Shown here: positions 21,834-33,762 of the stretch, piece after piece
Position numbering within the stretch: position 1 is the first letter of the stretch
How the letters are laid out: each line of letters starts with the position of its first letter
From: Ureaplasma zalophigenitalium
Lineage (GTDB): Bacteria > Bacillota_I > Bacilli_A > Mycoplasmatales > Mycoplasmoidaceae
Length of the DNA: 55,821 bases
Assembly: GCF_025780055.1 (NCBI RefSeq)
Contig: NZ_JAOXHJ010000005.1
Span: 1 to 55,821 of the forward strand
Direction: 5' to 3'
The notes under the pieces: model-generated
What the model was told of the DNA's origin: nothing
The model's database searches: none
Seen by the model: the letters and a program-made list of their open reading frames with translations, nothing else
Program-made: the position numbers and the translations under genes

Positions 21834-22436
21834 ATGCAAAAACCAGCTGAATTTGAACTATTAGTTGACGCTTTGCGTTCTTTACCAGGGGTTGGGACGA
21901 AAAATGCTAAAAAATGAGCATTTTTTTTATTAAAACAAGATACAAAATATATTGATGATTTCATCAAACGAATAAAAAAAGCTCATAGTGACATTAAACA
22001 CTGTTTAAATTGTGGCGTGATGTCAAATACGGCCGAGTGCTATATATGTACTAATCAATACCGTGACCACACAAAACTAATGGTCGTAACAACTAATGAA
22101 GATGTTGAACGAATTGAATCAGCTAATGTTTATAACGGATTATATTTTATTACTGGCGGCGAAATTTCTTTTCGCAAAAACGTAGTAATTGAGCATACTA
22201 ATTTAAAACAACTAGCCAATTATGTTTCTACTAAACAATTTAAGGAAATAATAGTTGCTACAAGTTTTACACATGATGGTGAAGTAACAGCAGCATACAT
22301 AGTTAATTTATTCAAAACTAATCCGGAAATAAATGTTTATCGAATTGGTTTCGGTCTACCATTAAATTCTAGCGTCGATTATGCTGATGACGAAACGTTA
22401 AAACAAGCAATTTACAACAAACGTATTTTAAAATAG
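21834..22436 (+). CDS. recR: Recombination protein RecR
   Basis: 200 residues, starting three bases after ybaB; the upstream third is visible only with TGA(Trp) near 21915. ALRSLPGVGTKNAKKW is the helix-hairpin-helix, CLNCGVMSNTAECYIC the zinc finger, and the Toprim segment (KLMVVTTNEDVERIE, FITGGEIS) follows. RecR works with RecO in loading RecA at gaps. The GTG at 22017 is internal, not a start. Confidence 0.94.
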
Positions 22437-22446
22437 GAGAATTATT

Positions 22447-23799
22447 ATGTTAAATTCAATGATTAGTTCGCTCGTTGCTAAACGAATGGCGAAGAAATTA
22501 AAAAAGGAAACAATTCAACCCGAAGATTTAAAAGAGGTTCTTAGTGAAATTCGGATCGCTTTATTAGATGCTGACGTTAATTTAGCAGTTGTAAAAAAAT
22601 TTATCAACGATATAAAAGAAGCGGCTGTAGGAGTTTATATTGAAAAAAACCAATCACCTGCGGATATTGTTTTAAAAATTATCAAAGATGAACTAGTGAA
22701 AATTCTAGGTGTTGAACACAAACCAGTTAATACCGCAAAAGCCCAATTAAAAATTATGATGGTAGGTTTACAAGGTTCAGGAAAAACAACAACTTGCGGG
22801 AAATTAGCTAATTATTTTCGTAATAAATTTAAAAAACGCCCGATATTAGTTGCTGCAGATATTTATCGTCCAGCCGCTATTGATCAATTAGAAACATTAG
22901 CCAACCAGACGCGTGTTAATTTTTTTGCAGACCGTGATAATAAAAAAGTGGACAACATTGTTAAACAAGCTATGCATACTGCAGAATCTAATGACAATAA
23001 TTTAATTATTGTCGATACAGCGGGTCGATTACAAACTAATGATGAGTTAATGCAAGAGTTAGTTGATGTTAAACGTGCTTTTATGCCAGATGAAGTTTTA
23101 TTAGTAGTTGATGCGATGGCAGGTCAAGACATTATCAACGTAGCAAGGGAGTTTCACAACCGATTAAATTTAACAGGGATTGTGGTTACAAAATTAGATT
23201 CAGATGCTCGTGCGGGAGCTGTTTTATCATTAACTTCGTTGTTGAATGTACCAATTAAATTTACTGGTACAGGAGAAAAACTAGGGTCAATTGATGATTT
23301 TTATCCAACACGTATGGCGGATAGAATACTTGGTTTAGGGGACATTATGACCCTAGCTGAAAAAGCAATGGATGTCGTGGATGAGAAAAAAGCTCGTGCA
23401 TCATACAGTAGAATGGTTGCTGGGAAAATGGATTTCGAAGATTTGAAATTACAATTTGAACAAATGAGTAAAATCGGATCTTTAGGAGCAATTAAAAAAA
23501 TGATTCCTGGTATGAGTAAGATTTCGGATGATGATACAGAAACGGCTAGTCAAAAAATCAAGGTTTGATCTTATCTTCTAGATAGCATGACTTTAAAAGA
23601 ACGACGGAATCCAAAACTTTTCAAAAAAGAGCCAACACGGCGAATTCGTGTTTTAAAGGGATCAGGTCGATCTCCTGATGAATTTAACAAACTTTATAAA
23701 CAGTGAGAAAATGCCCGTGAAAAAATGGCTGAAATAGGCAAAATGTTAAAGAGCGGGAAAAATCCGTTTGGTAAGGATGGAATAGGTGATCTATTCTAG
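22447..23799 (+). CDS. ffh: Signal recognition particle GTPase Ffh
   Basis: 450 residues; TGA(Trp) at 23566 leads into the remaining M domain, ending at TAG 23797. The N domain precedes G-domain motifs GLQGSGKTTT (about 107-116), DIYRPAAIDQL, DTAGRLQ and TKLDSDARAGA. The M domain includes MGKMDFEDL-type text and a Met-rich helix with KERRNPKLF and KGSGRSPDE, the 4.5S RNA-binding loop. Delivers ribosome-nascent chains to FtsY and SecY. TAGGAGA precedes the ATG. Confidence 0.96.
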
Positions 23800-23815
23800 A
23801 AACTAGGTGAGAAAT

Positions 23816-24043
23816 ATGGGACGATTAATTGCAGTTATTGAACGTGAAAATTGTATTGGCTGTCAAGCTTGTGCGACAGTTTGTCCAGTTGACGCGATTG
23901 AATTAGACCAAGATAATATTGCTTGAGCTAATGAAAAATGTATTAGTTGTGGTGCTTGCGCGAATGTTTGTCCAGCAATGTGTATTGAAATGGATGATAT
24001 GCAGGTGTGATACAATAAACGTAAAAAATACTTTAACGAGTAG
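23816..24043 (+). CDS. 2[4Fe-4S] ferredoxin
   Basis: 75 residues, easily missed because it is short and uses two TGA(Trp) codons. It has two complete cluster motifs, CIGCQACATVCP and CISCGACANVCP, about 25 residues apart, in the clostridial-type bacterial ferredoxin fold. An extra Cys (PAMCIEM) follows the second cluster. It should carry low-potential electrons in the cytosol; its partner is not evident here. AGGTGAG lies before the ATG. It sits 16 bases after ffh and 17 bases before a lipoprotein gene. Confidence 0.9.
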
Positions 24044-24060
24044 TTTTAAGGAGGTAAGTA

Positions 24061-27042
24061 ATGAAAAAAAAGACACGTCTGATATGTGCTGTTTCCTTAG
24101 GATTAAGCGCTCTTAGTTTAATTAGTATTCCCGCAGTAGCGTGTAAAAGTGCGCAGAAAAATAATAATACTTCAGCGAACCGTTTTTCATATGATGATTA
24201 TGTTATTGAAGCTCCAAATCGCTATGATGATTCACAATTCGCTTTTAATCAAGAAGATAGAGAAGCTCAACCTTATTTAAATCGGTATTTAGATAAAGCA
24301 ACATTTTATAAAGAACAAAATAAGGATTTTTATCGTTATAACTTAATATATGACGGATCATTTGGTAACGAATTTAAACGAACAATTAATTTAAATGACC
24401 GGATTTTTGAAACGTGATACGAACGTTTAACAATTAATAGTATAAAAAAAGACATTCAAGCTTATATCTTTCAATTATTTAATCGTTATAACACATTGAA
24501 AGACGACTTTGTTTTTGGAGCATCTGAGATTCGGATTTCAGCAAAACGTGATCAGCAAACCCTAAATCCAAACCAAACTGTTATCTTATATGACGAAAAA
24601 ACCGATATTAATGAGTTGAATAAAAACCTGAAATTTGATATTAGCTTTGATATTTACTTAACAAATCGCACGAATGGAGATTTAATTGTTAAGGATTTAT
24701 TTAATAACGATGTATTAGCCATCCCTAAAAACTCTTCTTTAATTGTGCATTACAACGCACACGAAGCACGTTTATTCTTAGATTTTTATCGGGATCAAAA
24801 ATATGAACAACTAAGTAATTTTGAAAACCAAGAATTAAAAAACAACTTTCGTTTAGGTTATAATTTTGAAAAAATGAAAATTACTTCTGAGTTAAAAGAA
24901 GTCCGCGAAGGAGCTAAAAAGGGTGAAGAAAATCTTGTGAAAACCTCAATTGGTCCATATGATTTTGAGTGAAATCACACAAATGTATATCCTCTATGGA
25001 ACTCTTATGTTCTAAATAAATCTTTGAAAAATGTGACATACAAAAATAACATTTTTAACATGTACGAACAATTAAATAATGACTTAAAACCATTGAACGA
25101 AAACGATATCGTTAAGGATGTTGCAGATAATTTTTTACACCACCAAAACAAGGTTAAAACAACAGCCAATAATGTTTTTGATATTCTTGATGCAGTGTAT
25201 AAAGATAAGCGTTTAATTGATTTATTGCGTAGCAATAGCGAAGCTTTTTATCAATTAGTTTTAAATTTCACAAACAGTCCAACAATAGCTAATATTGTGC
25301 GTGCTTTTGCTGAAAATCGTTCATTAGGTGTTGTTTTAGAAAACATTAAACCAGTCTTAAAATCTATATTAGACATTTTAATTAAAGATAACAATAGTAT
25401 TAAAAAAATTATTTTCGAGAAATTCATGAGCATTAACTTTACCAACAATTTAATTGATGAAGTTGGTCAGTTTCAAACTTTAGTTAATTCTTTGGATTTA
25501 AAAGAAATTGTACCCTTTAAAAATTTAATTAATGCTGTTTTCCAAGAAGTTATTTTATCTGAAAAAAAAGCCAAAACAAAAAATAACGGCAGTTATGGAA
25601 TTATTAATTTCTTTGATGATATAGTGAGTTTAATCTTATCAATTCCCGAGGATCAAATTCCAGAAGTTAATGTAGGAAATGAGCAAAATTTAGCAAAAAT
25701 ACTAAATAAAGTACGTGATTTATTGAATGTTTTTGTCCCTGTTGATAATAATTTAGAGGCTCCACGATATTTAATTTCTGAATTTAAAATTTTAGATTTA
25801 ATCAGTTTAAACAAGGACCAAAAAGTTGACTATAAAATAGGATTAAAGAAAATTTTTGATTTACTTAAGATTTTTAATATATTCATCCCGCAAAATATCA
25901 TGCAGGTTTTAGATGATTTTTTATTAAATAATCCCCAATGAACAAAAGCTAATGTGCAACAACTCTTACATGCAATTTTGTATTTGCAAACCGATCCTAA
26001 CAATCCAGAAACTTCGGTTACTTTAAAAGAGTTTGTTAATAATTGGATTCAAATAGAATATGATCCGCAACAAATTACGATTAATTATGATGGTGAGAGT
26101 CAAACCATCAATAAATTACAAATGAATTATAAATACGTAATCAAGAAAAGTGTCTATTTTAATTTAGAAAACATTTACCGTTTACTCCCTAAAACACACC
26201 CTGATTATCAAAAAACATTTGATATTGTGCAAAATGAATTGCCCCGGCAAATCCAGTTAATTGCCGGTGATTATGTTAACCACCACATTAGCGTTAACCA
26301 CCCGCAAAAAATAATCCCACTAATATACAAAGAATTAGAAACGAATAAATATAGTTTGGGCTATTATTTCTACCCTGAACACACCATTGATGTATCCTTG
26401 ACTAAAACAATGTATAAATTTTTAGATAACAACCAATATAGTGATCGTGTCATTTTATCTAAACAATATTTATCACCACTTTTAAGTTTACTTTTTTATC
26501 ACCAATGAAAGTTCATTCAACCATTCACAGTTTATTTGATTAACTCTTCATCAAGTTTAAAAGAGATTAATGAAGAACACCGAAACGAATGAATCGATTT
26601 TAATGAAAATGCCTATGATGAGGAATTTAGTTTTAATACAACATTATCTAAAAGCCTAAAAAAAGCAGATTTAAAAGCTGAATTGTTAGCATCGATTAGA
26701 ACCGATATTCTAGACAAAATTAGTTTAACTGATGATTTGGATCGCACTTTAAATCTGTATAAAACTAACGACACATTAACACTTAACATCCAAAAGTTGG
26801 TTGACGCTGGTTTAGTTGAATTCGGGAGTAAAGTAGATTTAGTTAACGATGTTTGTATATCGGTAGTTCCTTTAGTAGTCGGTTTACCTGATGAACAAAC
26901 GCACGCAGTAAAGACACCACTAACTTATCAAAATGTTTTATTTAAAAAAATTCTGATAACATTACATTTCAAAAAACCACTACTAGACAAATCTAATCCA
27001 GATAACCCAACACTTGTCTGAAGTAAAAGAATTATTATATAA
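24061..27042 (+). CDS. Large lipoprotein of unknown function
   Basis: 993 residues in one frame through at least eight TGA(Trp) codons (24415, 24970, 25939, 26506 and others). The signal peptide MKKKTRLICAVSLGLSALSL ends in lipobox AVAC, so Cys28 should be lipidated and the protein anchored outside the membrane. The body is Asn/Lys/Asp-rich with long hydrophobic-helical stretches (LRSNSEAFYQLVLNF, IKPVLKSILDILIK), no repeats and no catalytic motif I recognise. GGAGG precedes the ATG. The strong terminator after it is shared with the convergent metal-binding protein gene. Confidence 0.8.
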
Positions 27043-27054
27043 GACTTATACATA

Positions 27055-27087
27055 AAAAAATCCTTGCCAAACCAGCAAGGATTTTTT
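27055..27087. terminator. Bidirectional terminator
   Basis: Arms AAAAAATCCTTGC and GCAAGGATTTTTT with a seven-base loop, between the convergent lipoprotein (+) and His/Cys-rich protein (-) genes. Confidence 0.9.
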
Positions 27088-27109
27088 GTTCTCTATGGCT
27101 AATTAAAAA

Positions 27110-27817
27110 TTAGTGGCCGTGTTTGTGTGAATGAGTTGTTGAATGAGTGTGTTCGTGAGCGTGTTTAGCTTGTGAATCACAGCAATCATCTTTACCACAG
27201 CAATCATCTTTTTTAGGAGAATCACAGCAGTCTTCTTCACCGCAGCAACTGTCAGCTTTTTGTGAATCACAGCAATCATCTTTGCCACAACATTCATCTT
27301 CTTTGCTAACGTGAGCATGTTCGTGGCTGTGAGTCATGTCATGTGTATGCTCATGTTCGTGTTCTTCGCCTTCACTGTGGTGGTTAGTTTCGTGATCATG
27401 GTGATCATGTGCAAAGTGGTGGTCATGTTCATGTTCATGTCCATCGTGGTGATCTTCTTCGCCACAGCAATCATCTTCGCCACAACAATCTTCATCATCA
27501 TTTGTGTAATCATTATCTTCGCTAAAATGAATATCTAAGAAAAATTCTGATAAATCAAGAACTGTTTCTTGTGAATTAACAAATGAGTCAAGGCGTTCTT
27601 GTAATTCTTTTTCTTTTAAAGAGAAAACAACAATTGTGTTTTGGAAATCTGAATATGATACATATAGTTCAGAACCTAAATCTGATGCGTCGTATTTAGC
27701 TTGGTCTTCTTGGTTTGCAATTTCAAGAAAAGTTTCAACATCTTCTGGTAATACGACAAAAGAACTAGCATTTGATAGAGAAACATAAGTTGAATTTAGT
27801 TTGATTAATTTAGTCAT
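27110..27817 (-). CDS. His/Cys-rich metal-binding protein (candidate nickel store)
   Basis: 235 residues, no TGA codons. Residues 1-100 form an ordinary acidic domain of unknown family (FVVLPEDVETFLEIANQEDQ). Residues 111-235 contain 29 His and 16 Cys in alternating blocks: CCGEDDCCGE, a His block (123-169, 21 His, with HEHEHDHH and HSHEHAH), three CCG(K/E)(D/E)DCCDS units (176-213), and a second His block of eight ending HSHKHGH. No signal peptide, so cytosolic. The composition recalls Helicobacter Hpn/Hpn-like nickel stores and SlyD/HypB tails. In a urease-dependent cell whose UreE lacks a His tail, nickel storage is the natural guess; zinc or copper binding is also possible. AAAGGAGA precedes the ATG. 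Confidence 0.88.
   Translation of the reverse strand: MTKLIKLNSTYVSLSNASSFVVLPEDVETFLEIANQEDQAKYDASDLGSELYVSYSDFQNTIVVFSLKEKELQERLDSFVNSQETVLDLSEFFLDIHFSEDNDYTNDDEDCCGEDDCCGEEDHHDGHEHEHDHHFAHDHHDHETNHHSEGEEHEHEHTHDMTHSHEHAHVSKEDECCGKDDCCDSQKADSCCGEEDCCDSPKKDDCCGKDDCCDSQAKHAHEHTHSTTHSHKHGH
27177..27300 (-). repeat. Short in-gene repeats encoding the CCG..DCC units
   Basis: The same 15-18 base pieces (CCACAGCAATCATCTT on the plus strand) recur here and again at 27463-27490, encoding four CCG(K/E)(D/E)DCC units. Such near-identical repeats can change copy number by slippage. Confidence 0.75.
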
Positions 27818-27978
27818 TAAAAAATATCTCCTTTTTAATTAAACTTTATATATTATTATTATAAACTATCCTAAGGTGAATATAATCACATAATCTCTGT
27901 AAAAAGAAGATTTATAGCATTATTTGTTCCAAAATATTTCATTTTTATCCAATTTAACCATTTTTATGTGCCGTTTTC

Positions 27979-28006
27979 TTGCATATCTTATTTATTTTTT
28001 TATAAA
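27979..28006 (+). promoter_or_regulatory. Candidate promoter of the protease lipoprotein gene
   Basis: TTGCAT, 16 bases, TATAAA, about 43 bases before the ATG. Good match to a vegetative promoter for this AT-rich genome. Confidence 0.5.
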
Positions 28007-28048
28007 ATGTGCCTAACTTTTAAATAATATATCGATGAAAGGGAGAAT

Positions 28049-30925
28049 ATGAAGACCAAAAAAAAGAAAATAATTTTATCTATTTTATTATCAGGTTCAC
28101 TTTTAGGACTAAGTGCAGGATTCGTAACTGCCTGTCGTTTGAATGCTCCCGAACAAAAAGAGTTAACACCTAAAGAAACAGCTCATAAAACAGAAGATTT
28201 AAAACCAAAGAAACCAGAATTTCCTCTAACAATTGAAGTGGGAAACAATTTAGAATATGACTATCGTAATTTTCAGAATTGAAAAATTCCAGTAACGGTT
28301 AAATTTCAAGATTTTTTTGATTCCAAAGAAAACCCTATCACAGCAAAAATGGAAGTGGGAAAAACGCAGATTAACTGCCCAGTCATCGATGATTTTATTG
28401 TTGTACCCTTTGCTTCTTTAAAAATGAATACTAGGTATGAAAAGGTGAAAATTAGTTTTGTCAACCCATCTAATGAGTTAATAGCCCGCAGTGTTGTCAC
28501 AAGTCTACAAACACCTAAAATAAACCTGTTTTTAAATTTTAAAGAAGCAAAGATTATTTTTGATGAAACAAGTGAAAAATGAAAGTTAATTAGCCAAATT
28601 AACTTCCCTTTTTTTAACTGAATAACTAAATTTAAAGTTAAATTGATTGATAAGCAAAACCCAGACAAAAAAATTGTTTCTTCCGAATCATTTGTACAAA
28701 AAAACAAATTAATCTTTAGTTTTGTTGAATCACTCTTGCAGAAGGATAAAGAATACATTTTAGATGATCTAATGATTTTAAATTTCGATGATAGTGAACA
28801 GACAGATTTCCTTTTTGAACAGTCATACCCACTAACCACTTATAGAAATGAACCCGAAAAAACAACCATTATTTTAAAAGAAGCCTTCTTTAATCATGAT
28901 AGTATTAAAAAATCCACAACTTTAGAGTTGCAATTTGCCAACATAGCAGATAAATATTGTTTTCTAATCTTAGAAGCGTTTGATCCAATCTCACAAAAAA
29001 CAACTAACTTAACAACAGAACCATTTCAAATCAAAACTGACGGTAGTGCATCATTGTTTTTTACATATCCTGAAAACTGAAAATACAAAATTAAAAATGT
29101 TAATTTTTTAAATGATCCAAAAGAAAAAAACGATCCAATATCTATTAAACAAAATAACAAATATTATATAATTCAAAACGGTCCTGATTTTAATAATCAA
29201 TCTACGCTTCGAGTGCAAGAAAAAACATTTGCCTTTGATTTTGTTAACTGATCTAGCTTCCAAATGAATTTCAATAACAATATTGCCGTTCAGACGGAAT
29301 TATCAGTAGAACAAGAGAAGTTGTTTGCTTATCAAGTTATTTATTTTGATAAGCAAAACCCTACTGTTGAATTAAAGTCAAACATTTATGCGCCATCTGA
29401 TAAATCCTTAAAATTTATTCTTGATGAAACAATTAAAGGACATGAATATCAGATTTCAAAAGTGAATATTTACTTAAAAGAAAACTTAAATTACATTTGA
29501 AAAAGCATTGATGTAAATTATGGTTTCAATATTAATGATAACCTGTTGAATGAAGCACAACCATCTGCTAACATAGCTTATGTAAAAAATGTTTTACATC
29601 ACGATGCCCGTTCGTTAATTAAATTTGTTCATGATAGAACATTTCGAATTATTTATCCTAGTGAATTTTATGAGCTTTATTCATCAATATGACCATATGA
29701 AAATTTAATAACACCAAAGGTTTTTACCGCAGGCACTGGTTGAGTTTTGGATAAAGATACATCCGATCCACAAGGATTAACTTATTATATAGCAACTAAT
29801 TTACACGTCGTAGCTCAATTAAAATACCCGTTAATTGTAACTAATAATCAAAAATTGTTAACTATGAAAAATGTCAATGCCCGTTTGCTTAGTGAAGAAG
29901 ACAAGAAGATACTAGGCGAACATTATGATGTTTACAATTTTTCGTACACAGATAACAAAAAAACTGCCTTCGGTGAAATCTATAATAACAAATTAGCTAT
30001 ATATGAACCAACGAATGAATTAAATTGAAATGATACACTGCAATTCCCTAACAATTCACTAGCGATGGATATTTTTCAAACGTATGCAAATGCTTATGCG
30101 AATGCAAAAGTTGTTACAAATGATACTTTTGATAATGCTGAAGAGACCCCTATTAGCCCGATAATTGATTATCAAATTTTAGATCCGTATATTTTTACTT
30201 ATACTTACAAAGATTACCATAATAAACTAAACCAAAAAGATGATATTAAAGAAAAAAATATACCCAATGTGGGCGTAGATATGGCTATTATAAAAGTAAA
30301 ACTCAACCCTAAACTACCCAAACCAAAGGCGTTTGTTGAATACGATCGTATACCTACAATGTTTGCAAGTTTAAAAACTGATGCTACCAATAATCATTCA
30401 GAAGAGATCGGATTATATGGTTTTTCAAGAATTGCAAAAGATGAAGGTCTTGACCAAGTTGCTAGTTATACTGGCATATCCAACCGTTATTACAACCCTG
30501 ATTTATTTAAGTGAAACGAAGTTTTTGGCGAGTTTAGATTTGATTGAGCAGATAAAGAGTTTGTGCATAGTCCCAGCATACCAATTCGTGTTCCTTATAA
30601 TATACACAATACCGAAGCTGAACGTAGAAACAAAAAGGAACTAATAGCTGCTATCGAAGAAAATAACTATTATTTTTATGTGGATAAAAACCAAATTAAT
30701 TCCTATTTTCAACAAGGATCATCTGGATCTATGGTAGTAAATAAGAAAAAAGAATTGGTAGGAATTTTTTATGCTGCAGCACAAAATGAAGGCAAACCTT
30801 ATTTTATATGACAAAATATAGATTATGATAAATATTATTCACCGTTAGCGTATTATTTAAAACATCGAACGAATGAGAACTCGTGATTAAAACAAAACCT
30901 TGATGATATTAGAAAAGCAGGATAA
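28049..30925 (+). CDS. Lipoprotein with C-terminal trypsin-like (DUF31-type) serine protease domain
   Basis: 958 residues in one frame through many TGA(Trp) codons. Signal peptide then lipobox FVTAC (Cys near 29), so surface anchored. The first ~500 residues are beta-rich units of ~80-100 residues resembling each other ([34 protein letters not shown]), possibly DUF1410-like. The C-terminal part has protease triad motifs in order: GTGWVLD then ATNLHVVA (His586), [10 protein letters not shown] (Asp744), QGSSGSMVV (Ser892). This is the DUF31 family that includes the mycoplasma immunoglobulin protease MIP. Substrate is unknown; Ig is an inference. GAAAGGGAGA precedes the ATG. uvrA starts two bases after its stop. 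Confidence 0.85.
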
Positions 30926-30927
30926 AC

Positions 30928-33753
30928 ATGGATAAATTAATAATCAAAAATGCCTATGCAAACAATTTAAAAAACCTGGATATTGTCCTTCCGAAAAACC
31001 AGCTAATTGTTATTACTGGTGTTTCTGGCTCGGGCAAATCTTCACTAGCTTTTGACACCATTTATACAGAAGGGAAGCGTCGTTATTTCGAATCGCTTTC
31101 CAGTTATGCGCGCCAATTTTTAGGTGGGAATGAAAAAGCCGATGTCGAAAGTATTGATGGATTATCACCAACTATAGCTGTAGATCAAAAAACAATTAGT
31201 CATAACCCCCGATCAACAGTTGGGACGAGTACTGAAATTTATGATTATCTAAGAGTTTTATACGCACGTGCGGGACAAGTGCATTGTTTAAATAATCATG
31301 GGATGATTTATGCACAAACTAAGAAGGAAATCATGGCATACGTTCAAACGTTTGACGTTGATGCTAAAATCGAAATCCTCGCTCCGATTGATTTACAGCA
31401 TTATCGATCTCACAAAGAAGTTTTAAGTTATTTATTAGATGAGAATTTTGTACGGGTTTATTTAGATAATCAATTAACGTTAGTGAAAGACATTAACGTG
31501 CTGGACCCACAAACAAAATCTATTAACATTGTAATTGATAGAATCATCTTAGATAACGAAGAGCTGACAAAAAACCGTATTAGTGAATCCATTGATTTTG
31601 CCTTGAAGACAACCAATCAACGGGTAGTGATTAAAAATAACGATAATTATAAATTATTCTCAACAGTAGCGATTTGTCCAATTTGCTCTTTTAGCATGGG
31701 TAAAATTGAACCAAACCTTTTTTCTTTTAACTCTCCACATGGCGCATGTGAAACATGTAAAGGTTTAGGATATAATTTTGTTCCTGATGAAAACAAAATG
31801 ATTCCTGATCCAAATCTAAGTATTAACCAAGGAGGTCTGGACTTTTTTAAAAACACAGTTAATACAGCAAATATGGATTGGCAACGATTTGCATGTTTAA
31901 TTAAACATTATAAAATTGATAAAAGCGTGCCGATTAAAAATTTAAAGCCACAAGAGCGTAAATATTTATTGTACGGTTCTGATGAGCCTATTAACATTGA
32001 TTTATTATCAGTTAATAATCGAGCACACACTAGTGTAGATTACGTTGAAGGCGTTTTGGAATTAATTAAACGCCGATACGAAGAAACTAATTCAGAACAA
32101 GCGCGTGAACACTATAACAAATATATGAGCGAGAAAACTTGTAAACAATGTCATGGTAAAAAACTGTGCAAACAAGCTCTAAGCGTAAAAATTAATAATT
32201 TCGATATTATTGATTTCACATATTTAAATGTAAATCAAGCAATTGACTTTTTCTTACAGTGGGAATTGGACAATGAACAAAAACAAATCGCCCTACCTTT
32301 AATTAAAGAAATAACCGACCGTTTAGGTTTTCTAAAAAATGTTGGATTAGACTATTTAGATTTGGCTCGGAGTTCTTCTAGTTTATCTGGGGGAGAATCG
32401 CAACGGATTCGATTAGCTACACAAATGGGTTCAAAACTAACAGGCATTTTATATGTTTTGGACGAACCATCGATTGGGTTGCACCAAAAGGATAATGACA
32501 AACTAATTGATACGTTAAAAGAAATGCGCGATCTAGGGAATACAGTAATTGTAGTTGAGCACGATTTGGACACAATTAAAGCGGCTGATTATGTCATTGA
32601 TATGGGTCCTGGAGCGGGTGTACATGGGGGTTATGTTATCGCTCAAGGCACAGTAGAAGAGGTTCGAAAAAACCCTAATTCGATTACTGGTCAATATTTA
32701 AACAACACATTATCAATCCCTGTGCCCATCCAACGTCGCGGTGGTAATGGAAGCAAAATTATTTTAAAAAAAGCCAGCTCAAATAACTTAAAGGATGTTG
32801 ATCTAACAATTCCTTTAGGAAAATTGATAGCTGTAACAGGTGTTTCAGGCTCTGGTAAATCAACCTTAATTATGGAAACTTTGGTGAAAGCTTTGGAATA
32901 TCATAATTTCAATCCTTTTGTTACACCAGGAAAATATAAAAGTCTAGTGGGAAACAAGCATATTGATAAACTAGTATTAGTCAACCAGGATCCGATTGGT
33001 CGAACAACGCGAAGTAACCCAGCCACATATGTGGGGGTTTTTGATGACATTCGAACGGTTTTTGAAAACACAAAACTTGCTAAAGAAAAAGGATTTTTAA
33101 AAGGCCGTTTTTCGTTTAACGTACCAGGGGGACGTTGTGAAAAATGCATGGGTGACGGAACGATTCGTATTGCTATGCACTTTTTACCTGATGTCTACAT
33201 TCAATGTGATGAGTGTGAAGGGCAAAGATATAATCAAGAAACATTAGATGTTAAATTTAAACAAAAATCGATTTATGATGTTTTACAAATGAGTGTCGAA
33301 GAGGCGTTGGAATTCTTTATAAACTTCCCGATTATTCATCGAAAACTACAATTATTATCTGATGTAGGTTTGGGTTATATCAATTTAGGAGCTAGCTCTA
33401 CGAGTTTATCTGGGGGTGAGGCCCAAAGAATTAAATTAGCTAAATTTTTACAACGTAAACCAACTGGCAAAACCTTGTATGTTTTGGATGAACCTACAAC
33501 GGGCTTACATTTGCATGACATTGCACAATTAGTCAAAATCTTTAACCGTATTGTGGATAATAATGATACGATTATTGTAATTGAACATAATTTAGACTTG
33601 ATTAAAGTTTGTGACCATATCATTGATATGGGTCCTGATGGCGGAGATCAAGGGGGAACTATTGTAGCTACAGGCACACCTGAACAAATCGTAATCAATG
33701 CCCCTCATTCGTATACTGCTCAATACTTAAAACCATATTTAGAAAGAAAATAA
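30928..33753 (+). CDS. uvrA: Excinuclease ABC subunit A
   Basis: 941 residues, full length. It has two ABC modules: [21 protein letters not shown] near residue 30 with [14 protein letters not shown] and LDEPSIGLH, and [14 protein letters not shown] later with [13 protein letters not shown] and LDEPTTGLH. Zinc Cys pairs are seen (CPIC / [14 protein letters not shown] / CDECEG). UvrA scans DNA for lesions and loads UvrB in nucleotide excision repair. Set unusually tightly between two lipoprotein genes (two bases before, nine bases after) with no own promoter visible. Confidence 0.98.
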   Translation: MDKLIIKNAYANNLKNLDIVLPKNQLIVITGVSGSGKSSLAFDTIYTEGKRRYFESLSSYARQFLGGNEKADVESIDGLSPTIAVDQKTISHNPRSTVGTSTEIYDYLRVLYARAGQVHCLNNHGMIYAQTKKEIMAYVQTFDVDAKIEILAPIDLQHYRSHKEVLSYLLDENFVRVYLDNQLTLVKDINVLDPQTKSINIVIDRIILDNEELTKNRISESIDFALKTTNQRVVIKNNDNYKLFSTVAICPICSFSMGKIEPNLFSFNSPHGACETCKGLGYNFVPDENKMIPDPNLSINQGGLDFFKNTVNTANMDWQRFACLIKHYKIDKSVPIKNLKPQERKYLLYGSDEPINIDLLSVNNRAHTSVDYVEGVLELIKRRYEETNSEQAREHYNKYMSEKTCKQCHGKKLCKQALSVKINNFDIIDFTYLNVNQAIDFFLQWELDNEQKQIALPLIKEITDRLGFLKNVGLDYLDLARSSSSLSGGESQRIRLATQMGSKLTGILYVLDEPSIGLHQKDNDKLIDTLKEMRDLGNTVIVVEHDLDTIKAADYVIDMGPGAGVHGGYVIAQGTVEEVRKNPNSITGQYLNNTLSIPVPIQRRGGNGSKIILKKASSNNLKDVDLTIPLGKLIAVTGVSGSGKSTLIMETLVKALEYHNFNPFVTPGKYKSLVGNKHIDKLVLVNQDPIGRTTRSNPATYVGVFDDIRTVFENTKLAKEKGFLKGRFSFNVPGGRCEKCMGDGTIRIAMHFLPDVYIQCDECEGQRYNQETLDVKFKQKSIYDVLQMSVEEALEFFINFPIIHRKLQLLSDVGLGYINLGASSTSLSGGEAQRIKLAKFLQRKPTGKTLYVLDEPTTGLHLHDIAQLVKIFNRIVDNNDTIIVIEHNLDLIKVCDHIIDMGPDGGDQGGTIVATGTPEQIVINAPHSYTAQYLKPYLERK

Positions 33754-33762
33754 TACAAAATA

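Noticed and set aside
27177-27500. CRISPR-like short repeats
   Set aside because: The repeats are codon-level repeats inside a coding sequence, irregular in spacing and without unique spacers.
27311-27538. Plus-strand Met/Val/Ile-rich frame opposite the His/Cys-rich gene
   Set aside because: Antisense reading of His codons (CAT/CAC give ATG/GTG) produces the hydrophobic look; no start site or promoter.
30381-30644. Frame overlapping the protease lipoprotein
   Set aside because: Out-of-frame shadow; the true frame carries the Asp744 to Ser892 region continuously.
32352-33623. Minus-strand frames within uvrA
   Set aside because: Shadows of the two ABC modules; similar to each other only because those modules are related.
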